A DNA stretch of 64,000 nucleotides from Rhodothermaeota bacterium MED-G19 (GTDB lineage: Bacteria; Bacteroidota; Bacteroidia; Cytophagales; MED-G16), in assembly GCA_002457315.1 (NCBI GenBank), contig NTKI01000002.1, positions 109,986 through 173,985 of the forward strand, written 5' to 3'. Made by a program: the position numbers and the translations under genes. Position 1 is the stretch's first letter. Every line of letters begins with the position of its first letter. Shown in pieces: positions 54,648 to 63,769 of this stretch. The notes below the pieces were generated by a model. It saw only the letters and a program-made list of their open reading frames with translations, had not been told where the DNA came from and did not search any database.

Positions 54648-56733
54648 TATCTCCTTTTGAAAGTCTTATTAAAAAGTCAGCAGTAGCTTTATTTACTTTC
54701 ATTTGGTTATCAAACATCATAAAGTGGTGAGTATCATCAACTATAACCATTGTCTCCATGTAAACTTTTTTATTTCTTAATCTTTGAACAAGATCTGTGC
54801 TTTGTCTGAAATCCACATTTCTATCGTCATCAGCATGAATTACCAAAACAGGAGATTCCCATGTGTCAACATCAGAAACAGGAGATGATTTCCATGCTGT
54901 TTTTCTACCAAGGTCATAATCAGAAGGTTTTTCATAATAATTAGAATTTAAGTAACTGTATCTTGTCCAATCATGTACACCATGAATGTCTACGCCTCCA
55001 GAAAATAACTCTGAATCCCTTCCTAAAGCCATTGCTGTTAAAAATCCTCCATAACTACCCCCGTAAACATAAATTCTTTTTGAATCAATATTTTTTTGAG
55101 ACTTCAACCATAAACCAGCAGCTTTAATATCTTGATATTCAGAAGCTCCTCTTGATCTTCCATCAATTGGGTTATGAAATTCATATCCATATCCGATACC
55201 TAATCTAAAATTTACTGAAATAACTACAAATCCTTGATTCGCTAAATACTGATTTAAAGCATAAGCATTAGAGTAATAAGATGAATAATGCCATCCTAAT
55301 AACATTTGTCTTGGTGGTCCCCCATGAATATATATAACAGCAGCTTTATTTTTTTTGCCATCATTCTTTTCAAATTTAGTAGCATGAACTTTAGTGCCGT
55401 CTAAAGAATTAAATTTTATTTGAGTAGGAATAATCATATTTTTTAGAGGAAAATTATTAGGAATTCTATCTTCAGATAATAATTTTTTTACTCCGTTTTC
55501 TAAATTTATTATTGTTGGAAGAGGAGGTCTAGAGGAAGTAGCACTTATATATGCAATATTTTTTAAATCTCCAGTGACAAGTGGAGTCCACTCCAATCCT
55601 TTTCCTTTAGTTATCACCTGCATATCAGGCTTATCTACTGAAACTTTAACTATATGTCGTCTATCAATATCATATTTATCATCACCAGTGTTAGCAGTAA
55701 AAACGAGTGATTTTTTATCAGGAGAAAGTTTTATATATTCACACATAAATTCACCTGGTGTAAGTAGCAGCTCTTCTCCCCCATCTTCTGAAATTGAATA
55801 AAGGTGAGGCCATCCATCATGATAAGAAAGGAATACTATCCTATTTTTTGCCCAATGCAAATTTGTTCCTCCATGAGTCCTTGGTATTGATCCTCTCAGA
55901 GTTTTAGGTGGTTTCCATAAAACTTTAGATTTTAAGGAGTTTAAGTTAATCTTAACAATTTTCCATGGAATATGTCTTGCAACAAGAAATGGATCAGGCT
56001 TTCCAGCAGCTCCAGACTGTCTAATAAAAACAATTTCATTGCCATCAGGAGACCATCTTGGAGAAAAGTCTCTATCAAATGATGGGGAAAGCCATTTAAT
56101 TGGAATATCGTCATCTTCAAAAACTCCCACAAATGACCTATCTCCTCTGTATGATACAAAGGCAATTTTAGATCCATCTGGAGACCAAGTTTGAGATGAA
56201 TTTTTTCCTCTTGAGTGAAATAATTTAACTGGTTCTCCATCTCCATCAATTGAGGACTCCCAAAGTTGTCCATCTTTCTCATATACAATTTTATTACTTA
56301 GAGGGGAAATCACTGGATTAATTCCTTTGTCTATCATTATAGGTTCACCTCCTGAAAAAGGAAAACTCCAAATTTGTACCTTAGGTGGATTCGGATTAAA
56401 CGTTGGATTTACAGGAAGTTCATCATCCCAATTAGAACCAAAATCTCCTCCTCTTACATATATAACCCAATTTCCATCTGCAGACATTGAAACACTTGAA
56501 AGTTCTTGACCGGTATCTTCCATATAAGATGTCAACCTTCTTGGAATAAAATCTGGCGCTTGGGCTACATATATATTTCTTTTTCCCTGTTCGTCAAATG
56601 CCCAAGCTATTCTTGAAACATCTGATGATCCTGTTAATTCATTAGGGAAAGGGTAAGACTTAATTTGATCTAAAGTAAAATTTTGTGCAAAACAAAAGTT
56701 ACTTATTAAAAAGAATAAAGTAATTAGTCTCAA
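54640..56733 (-). CDS. S9 family prolyl-oligopeptidase-like serine peptidase
   Basis: This 697-aa protein has a signal peptide (1 to about 16, ending CFAQ). An N-terminal TolB-type propeller carries PDG blades (WSPDGSKIAFVSYRGDR, WSPDGNEIVFIRQS). An alpha/beta hydrolase domain follows, with the nucleophile in GGSYGGFLTAMA, the aspartate in HADDDRNV and the histidine in DDTHHFMMF. Relatives are acylaminoacyl-peptidases and dipeptidyl peptidases. The start is a TTG at 56733; there is no ATG before the leader. It is the second gene of an operon, 4 bp after the S10 peptidase. Confidence 0.92.
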   Translation of the reverse strand: MRLITLFFLISNFCFAQNFTLDQIKSYPFPNELTGSSDVSRIAWAFDEQGKRNIYVAQAPDFIPRRLTSYMEDTGQELSSVSMSADGNWVIYVRGGDFGSNWDDELPVNPTFNPNPPKVQIWSFPFSGGEPIMIDKGINPVISPLSNKIVYEKDGQLWESSIDGDGEPVKLFHSRGKNSSQTWSPDGSKIAFVSYRGDRSFVGVFEDDDIPIKWLSPSFDRDFSPRWSPDGNEIVFIRQSGAAGKPDPFLVARHIPWKIVKINLNSLKSKVLWKPPKTLRGSIPRTHGGTNLHWAKNRIVFLSYHDGWPHLYSISEDGGEELLLTPGEFMCEYIKLSPDKKSLVFTANTGDDKYDIDRRHIVKVSVDKPDMQVITKGKGLEWTPLVTGDLKNIAYISATSSRPPLPTIINLENGVKKLLSEDRIPNNFPLKNMIIPTQIKFNSLDGTKVHATKFEKNDGKKNKAAVIYIHGGPPRQMLLGWHYSSYYSNAYALNQYLANQGFVVISVNFRLGIGYGYEFHNPIDGRSRGASEYQDIKAAGLWLKSQKNIDSKRIYVYGGSYGGFLTAMALGRDSELFSGGVDIHGVHDWTRYSYLNSNYYEKPSDYDLGRKTAWKSSPVSDVDTWESPVLVIHADDDRNVDFRQSTDLVQRLRNKKVYMETMVIVDDTHHFMMFDNQMKVNKATADFLIRLSKGDIN

Positions 56734-56737
56734 AATT

Positions 56738-58213
56738 CTAATATTTAGCTGAAGATTTAGGGGTAGTTTTAATTATAAAATTTCTAATATCTTCATTAGA
56801 ATTTTTTAAATCTTCTCTCCTTAAATACATCATATGCCCACTTTCATAAGATTTATGAGATAATCTATCTTTCATCTTACCACTAGGATCTAAATGCCAC
56901 ATTGTATACTTAGCATTAAAATAATCAGTAGCTCCATCATAATAGCCAGACTGAATAAATACATGTAAATAAGGATTTTTTGCCATAGCTTGACGCAAAT
57001 TTTCACCTGTTCTATCATTACTCCTATCCCATGGCCTTACATTTCCCCAAACATTATAATTCATATTTGTTTGATAATTCAATTCGTTTTTTAAATAATA
57101 CTGCATAGCTGGAGTAAAAGAATGATCCCATGCTGCCATTGCAGGGTCATAGTCATAAGAAGTACCGGCATCAGACTTGTCAATACCACGATATCTTGAA
57201 TCTAGCCTTCCAATAGTCAATCCCTCATCATACAATAATTTTTTCCAATAATAAGATTCAGAAACATTTAAATTATTATCTAAATAATCTTTTGTTTTAA
57301 GACCAGAATACCTTCCAGCCTTTTCAGCAATTTCAATTTTTTTCTCTTTAGAAATTGAATTTCCAAGAGCAATCGCTGGCAAAAATTCATTTATTGTAAA
57401 GCTTTCCACTTCATCTAATAATGACTCAATATCCTTATTTTGTAATTCTTCATTAAGTTGATTGTGATATTTTGCTGTTACAGAATAATATGGTAAACTT
57501 AAAGCAGCAGCGACTGGTCCATCTCTATCAATACCTAATCCAGTAGGAGATACCAAGATTACACCATTTAAATAAGTTGTATGATTTCTATTTTGTAATT
57601 GAAGAGCTAGTCCAGAACATCTTGTTGTACCATAACTCTCACCAATAAGATATTTTGGGGAGGTCCATCTATTATACTTATTAATAAAGTCTTCGATCCA
57701 CTGTGCTAAATATTTTATATCTGAGTTAACACCAAAAAAATTAGACCTATCATAATCTTTATCTAATATCCTAGATAAACCTACATTTACTGGATTAACA
57801 AATACAATATCAGCCACATCAATAATAGAATGAGGATTCTCACTAATCCCATATGGTTGAATAGGGTTACCTTCATCATCAATGTTTAAAATTCTAGGAC
57901 TAGTGTATCCCATGTGCATCCATATAGATGCTGCACCAGGACCTCCATTAAAGGAAATAAATAACGGTCTATTTTCATTGTTTTTCAAATCTGTTCTTTT
58001 ATAATAAGTATAAAATAAAGTAGCTACAGCTTTATCTTCATCACTCCAAACGGGAAGAGTTCCTGCAGTTGCAGAATAAGGAATTTTCATTCCTTTAACA
58101 GTCACAAAATGATTTGTAGTTACACTGCTTTCAGCTTCTATATTTCTTGTTTGAGCAAATGAATAAAGAGAAAAGGTTATTAAAAAAAGAGTTTGAATAA
58201 ATATATATTTCAT
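56738..58213 (-). CDS. S10 serine carboxypeptidase family protein
   Basis: This 491-aa protein has a signal peptide (1 to about 20). The alpha/beta-hydrolase fold shows FISFNGGPGAASIWMHMGY (oxyanion region), the nucleophile in LIGESYGTTR, and the histidine in SGHMMYLR. Bacterial S10 enzymes remove C-terminal amino acids from peptides, often at acid pH. Together with the S9 peptidase encoded 4 bp downstream, it would trim peptides from both ends. The ATG at 58213 lies 7 bp from a strong hairpin (58221-58252). Confidence 0.93.
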   Translation of the reverse strand: MKYIFIQTLFLITFSLYSFAQTRNIEAESSVTTNHFVTVKGMKIPYSATAGTLPVWSDEDKAVATLFYTYYKRTDLKNNENRPLFISFNGGPGAASIWMHMGYTSPRILNIDDEGNPIQPYGISENPHSIIDVADIVFVNPVNVGLSRILDKDYDRSNFFGVNSDIKYLAQWIEDFINKYNRWTSPKYLIGESYGTTRCSGLALQLQNRNHTTYLNGVILVSPTGLGIDRDGPVAAALSLPYYSVTAKYHNQLNEELQNKDIESLLDEVESFTINEFLPAIALGNSISKEKKIEIAEKAGRYSGLKTKDYLDNNLNVSESYYWKKLLYDEGLTIGRLDSRYRGIDKSDAGTSYDYDPAMAAWDHSFTPAMQYYLKNELNYQTNMNYNVWGNVRPWDRSNDRTGENLRQAMAKNPYLHVFIQSGYYDGATDYFNAKYTMWHLDPSGKMKDRLSHKSYESGHMMYLRREDLKNSNEDIRNFIIKTTPKSSAKY

Positions 58214-58220
58214 AATTAAA

Positions 58221-58252
58221 AAATTAAAGGCTAATGTTTAAGCCTTTAATTT
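58221..58252 (-). terminator. 12-bp inverted repeat between the 148-aa membrane protein and the S10 gene
   Basis: AAATTAAAGGCT and AGCCTTTAATTT form a perfect 12-bp stem with an 8-base loop. It follows the stop of the membrane protein gene by 19 bp and on the minus strand runs into TTTAATT. This fits an intrinsic terminator with a weak T tract. The base is only 7 nt from the S10 ATG, so it may also lie in that gene's leader and hide its start. Confidence 0.65.
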
Positions 58253-58271
58253 AATAATTATTTTTTAAAAA

Positions 58272-58718
58272 TTATTTCAAATCCATTTTTCCGGCTAATG
58301 TTTTAGAAATTGCAACTACCATCATTAAAGCATATATACCATGATAAGCACCAATAACAGTTGGGACCATAGGATCGCTCAGTATTAGCACTGCAAATGA
58401 AGCATTTATGACTAGTATAGTTAGCTGAACCTTTAAAGACCACGTCTTTTGAACGCTGTCTTTATTAGGGCTAAGAAAACCACCAACAGGAATAGATATG
58501 ATAGCCTGGCAAACAAAAATAATAGCTGTAATTAAACTAAAATAGTCCTCTGGGTTGTCTAAATAGATACCTAGTCTATGACTAATTGGTATCAAAGAAT
58601 ATAAAAAAAGACCACCTAAAGCATATTTCCTATCTTTAGCTATTGCAAGACCATACACACTTATAAGAACACAAATACCGCCTAAAATAGTAGGAATCAA
58701 TAATTCAGTAATTTCCAT
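58272..58718 (-). CDS. Four-segment membrane protein of unknown function
   Basis: This 148-aa protein has about four membrane segments (near 5 to 27, 34 to 50, 60 to 80 and 95 to 135) with no charged catalytic motif. The first two segments carry GGICVLISVYGLAIAKDRKYA, and the C-terminus ends KTLAGKMDLK. I do not recognise the family. It stands divergent from the nuclease gene and is separated from the S10 gene by a hairpin, so it is probably its own transcription unit. Confidence 0.75.
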   Translation of the reverse strand: MEITELLIPTILGGICVLISVYGLAIAKDRKYALGGLFLYSLIPISHRLGIYLDNPEDYFSLITAIIFVCQAIISIPVGGFLSPNKDSVQKTWSLKVQLTILVINASFAVLILSDPMVPTVIGAYHGIYALMMVVAISKTLAGKMDLK

Positions 58719-58807
58719 AATAGTTAATTTTTGGTTAAAAACTAAATATAGTTTTTTTGTAATTAAAAAGAATATATCATCATTATTATTGCAAAGTAAT
58801 TATAAAT

Positions 58808-59548
58808 ATGAAAAAGTTAGAAAAATTAAATTCACATAAAAGAGACAGCCGAATAAATTTCAATGAAAAAGAACATTCTTACACAATAGATGATCAAGAA
58901 AAAGCTATTTCTGTTACACAGCTTATTCATGAATTTTTTCCAAAGTTTAACAAAAATTATTGGGCAGAAAGGGAAAGTAATAAGACAGGTGAATCTAAAG
59001 ATGATATCTTAAGTAGATGGGAGGAATTAGGATCTAAAGCAAGAAATCTAGGAACAGAGTTACATAATCAAATAGAAAATTATTATAACGACATAGATTA
59101 TCAAAACTCTAGGGAATTTGAGAAATTTATAAGTTTTCATGATAAATATATTAATAAAAATTACGAACCTTATAGAACTGAGTGGAGAGTTTTTGATCAA
59201 AATAAATTATTAGCTGGAAGTATTGATATGGTGTATAAAAAATCAGATAATGAAGTTTTTATATTTGATTGGAAGAGGTCAAAAAAAATAATAACATCTA
59301 ATGGTAGTGTAGAAAAACAAAATCCATTTGAAAATGGTTTGAAAGGATTAAGCCATCTTAGCTCAACGGATTACATCAAGTATTGCCTTCAACAAAATAT
59401 ATATAAGTACATACTTGAAAAAAATTATGGATTAGTTGTGACTAGTATGAATTTACTTATTTTGCATCCCTTCTATTCTAAATATCATATTGTTAAAGTA
59501 GAAGATTTGCCTCTAGAAACAGAATATCTGATTAATTCTATTAACTAA
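58808..59548 (+). CDS. Stand-alone PD-(D/E)XK nuclease (RecB-like)
   Basis: This 246-aa cytoplasmic protein has the motifs of the RecB/Cas4-type nuclease core in order: a leader strand HSYTIDDQEKAISVTQLI; G82-T-E-L-H86; the acidic residue D140 in AGSIDMVYKK; D154-W-K156 in FIFDWKRSK; and Q195 with Y199 in YCLQQNIYKYILE. No cysteines form an iron-sulfur cluster, and no helicase domain is attached. Relatives are often phage-encoded or associated with DNA repair. No phage genes flank it, and its composition looks like that of its neighbours. Its biological role is unknown. Confidence 0.8.
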   Translation: MKKLEKLNSHKRDSRINFNEKEHSYTIDDQEKAISVTQLIHEFFPKFNKNYWAERESNKTGESKDDILSRWEELGSKARNLGTELHNQIENYYNDIDYQNSREFEKFISFHDKYINKNYEPYRTEWRVFDQNKLLAGSIDMVYKKSDNEVFIFDWKRSKKIITSNGSVEKQNPFENGLKGLSHLSSTDYIKYCLQQNIYKYILEKNYGLVVTSMNLLILHPFYSKYHIVKVEDLPLETEYLINSIN

Positions 59549-59583
59549 ATGAATCGCTTTAAAAAAGCTTTTATAAATAAATA

Positions 59584-61257
59584 TTAATTCTCAGGAACTC
59601 GAATATTATCAACTAAAATAGAAATATTCTTTGGTGGTGGAGAAGTAAAGTAAGAAACAGAAATTGATACAATAAAATTACAGAGCATTGCAATAGATCC
59701 AAATCCTTCTGGAGAAATACCAAACCACCACTCTGATTTTGGAGGAATCTCTCCTAACCATCCTAATTTATATTTCATCATATAAAATAACATTAATAAA
59801 ATTCCAACAATCATCCCAGAGATAGCACCCTCTCTATTAACTCTTTTAGAAAAAATACCTAGAATAATAGCAGGGAAAAAAGATGCTGCCGCTAGACCAA
59901 AAGCTAAAGCTACGACTGCAGCCACAAAGCCTGGCGGATTTATTCCAAAATAACCCGCAACTAAAACAGCAAAAAAAGAAGATATTCTAGCAATTAATAA
60001 TTCTTTTTTTTGTGAAATATTTGGGATGAATATTTTTTTAACAAGGTCATTCGAAACAGAGGTTGAAATAACAAGTAATAACCCTGCAGCAGTTGAGAGG
60101 GCTGCAGCTAAACCTCCTGCTGCAACTAAAGCAATTATCCAAGAAGGTAAATTTGCAATTTCTGGATTTGCTAGAACCATTATATCGTTATCTATTACCA
60201 ATTCATTTTGATTAGAGTTATTGTAATTAATTATTCCGTCATTATTTTTATCATCATAAATAATTAAACCTGTATTTTCCCAATTTTTGAACCATTCTGG
60301 CATTGATGAATATTCCCTTTCACTTACAGTATCTATTAGGTTTAATTTAGAAAATACGGAAACTGCAGGAGCAGTAGTATATAAAATAGTAATAAAAAAA
60401 AGAGCTAATCCAACTGATTTTCGAGCATCCTTAACTCTTTTTACAGTAAAAAATCTTACAATGACATGAGGTAATCCAGCTGTACCAACCATAAGAGCAA
60501 GCGTTATACAAAAAATATCAAGAATTGATTTAGAACCCACTGTGTATTCATTAAATCCTAGATCCTTTGAGAGTAAATCTAATTTTTCAAGAAGATATAC
60601 TCCTGATCCGTCATTGACTGTTGAACCCATCCCAATTTGAGGTATAAAATTACCAGTCATTTGAAATGAAATAAAAAATGCTGGAACCATGAATGCAAAT
60701 ATTAGTACACAGTATTGAGCAACTTGAGTATAAGTTATACCTTTCATTCCCCCTAAAACGGCATAGAATAAAACAATTATCATCCCAACAACAACACCTG
60801 ATTCAATTGGGATTTCAAGAAATCTAGAAAAAACTATACCAACTCCTCTCATCTGTCCTGCAACGTATGTGAAGGATACGGCAAGAGCACAAAATACAGC
60901 TACTAACCTAGCTTGATTAGAATAATATCTTTCTCCAATAAAGTCTGGAACCGTAAATTTTCCAAATTTTCTTAAGTATGGAGCTAATAACAATGCAAGT
61001 AAAACATATCCTCCTGTCCATCCCATCAGATAAACTGATCCATCATAACCTGCAAAAGCAATTATTCCTGCCATTGAAATAAAAGATGCTGCAGACATCC
61101 AATCAGCTGCTGTAGCCATTCCATTTGCTAGAGGTGAAACTCCTTTTCCAGCAATATAAAATTCTTTAGTTGAAGTAGCCTTTGACCATATAGCAATTGA
61201 TATATATATCAAAAATGTTATTCCAACAATTATATAAGTCCAAGTTTGAACATCCAT
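59584..61257 (-). CDS. Sodium:solute symporter large subunit, ActP/VC_2705 type
   Basis: This 557-aa protein has about 13 membrane segments and the SSS opening TSTKEFYIAGKGVSPLANGMA. AAALSTAAGLLLVISTS is the sodium-site segment. Between segments near residue 330 to 350 an outside loop contains DDKNNDGIINYNN, which has the spacing of an EF-hand calcium loop (D-x-N-x-D-G-x-I). It is paired with a DUF4212 small subunit encoded 2 bp upstream in the operon, the arrangement of the VC_2705 subfamily. Acetate or another short carboxylate is the probable substrate, inferred from ActP. Confidence 0.92.
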   Translation of the reverse strand: MDVQTWTYIIVGITFLIYISIAIWSKATSTKEFYIAGKGVSPLANGMATAADWMSAASFISMAGIIAFAGYDGSVYLMGWTGGYVLLALLLAPYLRKFGKFTVPDFIGERYYSNQARLVAVFCALAVSFTYVAGQMRGVGIVFSRFLEIPIESGVVVGMIIVLFYAVLGGMKGITYTQVAQYCVLIFAFMVPAFFISFQMTGNFIPQIGMGSTVNDGSGVYLLEKLDLLSKDLGFNEYTVGSKSILDIFCITLALMVGTAGLPHVIVRFFTVKRVKDARKSVGLALFFITILYTTAPAVSVFSKLNLIDTVSEREYSSMPEWFKNWENTGLIIYDDKNNDGIINYNNSNQNELVIDNDIMVLANPEIANLPSWIIALVAAGGLAAALSTAAGLLLVISTSVSNDLVKKIFIPNISQKKELLIARISSFFAVLVAGYFGINPPGFVAAVVALAFGLAAASFFPAIILGIFSKRVNREGAISGMIVGILLMLFYMMKYKLGWLGEIPPKSEWWFGISPEGFGSIAMLCNFIVSISVSYFTSPPPKNISILVDNIRVPEN

Positions 61258-61259
61258 AT

Positions 61260-61517
61260 TTATTCTTTTTTATCAAATCCATATTTTTTATCAAGCTTAT
61301 TTATTAAATGAACATATATAAAAATAAGAATGACAAAAACATACATTGATCCTTGTTGAGCAAACCAAAACCCTAGCTTAAAACCTCCTAAATTATAATT
61401 ATCTAAAAAGTCTTTAAATAAAATTGAGAAACAGAATGAGACTAGGAACCAAACAGATAAAAGAATTCCGACGTATTTTAAATTTTCTTTCCAATAATTT
61501 GTATTTTGGGTATCCAA
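61260..61517 (-). CDS. DUF4212 small subunit of the sodium symporter
   Basis: This 85-aa protein has two membrane segments and the family blocks YWKENLKYVGILLSVWFLVS and GFKLGFWFAQQGSMYVFVIL. DUF4212 proteins are the partners of VC_2705-type SSS transporters and are nearly always encoded just before them, as here. The start is a TTG at 61517. It lies divergent from the M24 peptidase with only 25 bp between starts. Confidence 0.9.
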   Translation of the reverse strand: MDTQNTNYWKENLKYVGILLSVWFLVSFCFSILFKDFLDNYNLGGFKLGFWFAQQGSMYVFVILIFIYVHLINKLDKKYGFDKKE

Positions 61518-61542
61518 TTTGGTTTTAATTTAAATAGTAACA

Positions 61543-62874
61543 ATGAAGATAATTAATTTAATTCTTTTCCTTTTAATAACAGTTCAAATTAATGCTCAAG
61601 ATATTTTAGGTCTAAAAGAAAGAGCAAAAGTTATAGAAGAAATTCAAAAAGATAGGTTCGAAAATCTACTTCCTCAACTTATGGAAGAGACAGGAATAGA
61701 TATGTGGGTAATAATAACAAGAGAATATAACGAAGATCCAGTTATAAAGACTCTTCTTCCTCCTACTTGGCTAAATGCTAGAAGAAGAACAATATTGGCA
61801 TTCCACTACGACAAAAAAAGTAAAGATTTAGAAAAAGTTGCTATAGCTAGATACTCATTCGGAAAAAATATTCCATCAATCTGGAATAAAGAAGAAGAAC
61901 CTAATCAAATGAAAGCACTTGCTAAGTTTATTGAAGAAAAAAACCCAGAAAAAATTGGACTAAACTATTCAGATCATTTTGCATTAGCAGATGGAATAGT
62001 TAAAACCGATTATGAACTTTTTCTAGAAAATCTACCTAGTAAATTGTCTAAAAGAGTAGTTTCTGCAGAGGAACTTGCAATAAGGTGGATTGAAACACGA
62101 ACTGAGAAAGAAATGATTATATATGACCAACTGGTAGAAATAACTCACGGAATTATTAACGAAGCTTTTTCAACTAAGGTAATAACTCCAGGAGTTACAA
62201 CTACTGACGATGTAGTATGGTGGATGAGAGAAAAAGTAAAAAAACTTGGTCTCAAAACTTGGTTTCATCCAACAATTGATGTTCAAAGGAATGAGAATAG
62301 TGATCTATATGCATTTGATGGTGAGTCAAAATTTGATATTATTCTACCTGGTGATTTAGTTCACTGTGATTTTGGTATTACTTACCTAACATTAAATACT
62401 GACTGCCAAGAGTTAGCTTATGTTCTTAAACCAAATGAAACAGAAGCACCAGACTATCTTGTAAAAGCCTTAGATGAGGGAAATAGAGTTCAAGATATAT
62501 TCACCGACTTATTTGAGTACAAAAAAACTGGGAATCAAATACTTAAAGAATCTTTAGAGCAAGGAAAAAGTGAAGGTTTGAGACCCCAAATTTATACCCA
62601 TCCTCTTGGGACTTTTGGTCATTCAGCAGGGACAACATTAGGAATGTGGGATTCTCAGGGCGGAGTTCCATTTACTGGTGATTTTCCTATGAACTACAAT
62701 ACTGTTTACGCAATTGAATTGAATACAAAGGTATTTGTCAAAGAATGGAATAAAGACATTAGAGTTATGCTTGAGGAAGCTGGAGTATTTGAGAAGACAG
62801 GTTTTAGGTATGTGAACGGAAGACAAACCGAGCTAATATTGTTAGGAAGTAAAAGAAACCACTTAGGGAATTAG
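61543..62874 (+). CDS. Secreted M24 family peptidase (Xaa-Pro aminopeptidase-like)
   Basis: This 443-aa protein has a signal peptide (1 to about 18, ending INAQ), a creatinase-like N-terminal domain (residues 30 to 190) and the pita-bread catalytic domain. Metal ligands can be followed in VHCDFGITYLTLNTD (two aspartates), THPLGTFGHSAG (histidine), YAIELNTK (glutamate) and VMLEEAG (glutamate), so the dinuclear site looks intact. Xaa-Pro dipeptide or aminopeptidase action is inferred. It would supply proline for PruA. Its end overlaps the convergent isomerase gene by 4 bp. Confidence 0.9.
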   Translation: MKIINLILFLLITVQINAQDILGLKERAKVIEEIQKDRFENLLPQLMEETGIDMWVIITREYNEDPVIKTLLPPTWLNARRRTILAFHYDKKSKDLEKVAIARYSFGKNIPSIWNKEEEPNQMKALAKFIEEKNPEKIGLNYSDHFALADGIVKTDYELFLENLPSKLSKRVVSAEELAIRWIETRTEKEMIIYDQLVEITHGIINEAFSTKVITPGVTTTDDVVWWMREKVKKLGLKTWFHPTIDVQRNENSDLYAFDGESKFDIILPGDLVHCDFGITYLTLNTDCQELAYVLKPNETEAPDYLVKALDEGNRVQDIFTDLFEYKKTGNQILKESLEQGKSEGLRPQIYTHPLGTFGHSAGTTLGMWDSQGGVPFTGDFPMNYNTVYAIELNTKVFVKEWNKDIRVMLEEAGVFEKTGFRYVNGRQTELILLGSKRNHLGN

Positions 62875-63767
62875 AAGGAATCTGCTTTTAAATAAGCTTC
62901 AACTAATGCTTTTTCTCCCTCTTCACCTTGTATAGATTTGCCATGTTCCATACCTAGTATACCATCATAGCCATTGTCGTAAATAAATTTGAATACATTT
63001 TTATAATTTATCTCACCTGTAGTTGGTTCTTTTCTTCCAGGGTTATCCCCAATTTGAAAGTATGCAATTTCTTCCCATGTATCTTCTATATTAGGAATTA
63101 AATTTCCTTCCTGAATTTGCTGATGATAAATATCAAATAAAATTTTACAAGATGGAGAATCAACAGCTTTACATATTTGAAAAGCTTGGGGACTTTCAGT
63201 TAAAAACAATCCAGGATGATCTCTAAAATTTAATGGTTCTAGTACCATAACTAAACCGTGAGTTTCTAAAATATCAGATGCTCTCTTTAGAGTTTCAACA
63301 ACATTTGAGGTTTGGTAAGACATATCTTTCCTTAAATCTAAATGCCCTGGGACAACAGTCATCCACTTAGCATTTACTCTTTTAGCAACTTCTACAGATT
63401 TCTTGATATAATTTAAAAATTCATTTCTATAATCATCTTCTCCACTAGAAAGATTAGGTTTATCCCAGTAAATTTTATGAGCAACAAAAACTCCCATTTT
63501 CATTCCTCTATTTTCTAATGTTTTAGATATTTTATTTTGGAGTGCTACTGACCTAGAGCTCATTCCATTATCCTCAAAAGCTCTAAAACCAAGATCAGCC
63601 ATATAATTAATTTGATCTATAGGATCATCTCCAACACTATTTTTAAACATTCCTAAGTGAGGAGCATAATTTAAATTAAAAGTATTCTTTGAAAAAGAAT
63701 TAAAAGGAAACAGTGACCCAATCGATAAGGAAATTGAAAATTTATTTATGAAAGTTCTTCTTAACAT
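62871..63767 (-). CDS. Tat-type TIM-barrel sugar isomerase/epimerase
   Basis: This 298-aa protein has a leader LRRTFINKFSISLSIGS that resembles a twin-arginine signal, followed by an AP-endonuclease-2-like TIM barrel. Metal ligands appear in VLEPLNFRDH (glutamate), KILFDIYHQQ (aspartate) and GILGMEHGKS (glutamate), the pattern of hydroxypyruvate isomerase and 3-keto-sugar epimerase relatives. An exported location suggests a role in sugar handling with the oxidoreductase encoded 2 bp upstream. The substrate is unknown. Confidence 0.87.
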   Translation of the reverse strand: MLRRTFINKFSISLSIGSLFPFNSFSKNTFNLNYAPHLGMFKNSVGDDPIDQINYMADLGFRAFEDNGMSSRSVALQNKISKTLENRGMKMGVFVAHKIYWDKPNLSSGEDDYRNEFLNYIKKSVEVAKRVNAKWMTVVPGHLDLRKDMSYQTSNVVETLKRASDILETHGLVMVLEPLNFRDHPGLFLTESPQAFQICKAVDSPSCKILFDIYHQQIQEGNLIPNIEDTWEEIAYFQIGDNPGRKEPTTGEINYKNVFKFIYDNGYDGILGMEHGKSIQGEEGEKALVEAYLKADSF

Positions 63768-63769
63768 AT

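Noticed and set aside
58737..58756. Hairpin AAAAACTA-AATA-TAGTTTTT in the divergent region
   Set aside because: An 8-bp AT-only stem before two divergent starts is weak and expected by chance in such AT-rich DNA; no terminator role fits its place.
58808..59548. Prophage or mobile island around the nuclease
   Set aside because: No integrase, phage structural gene, tRNA target or change in base composition is seen on either side.
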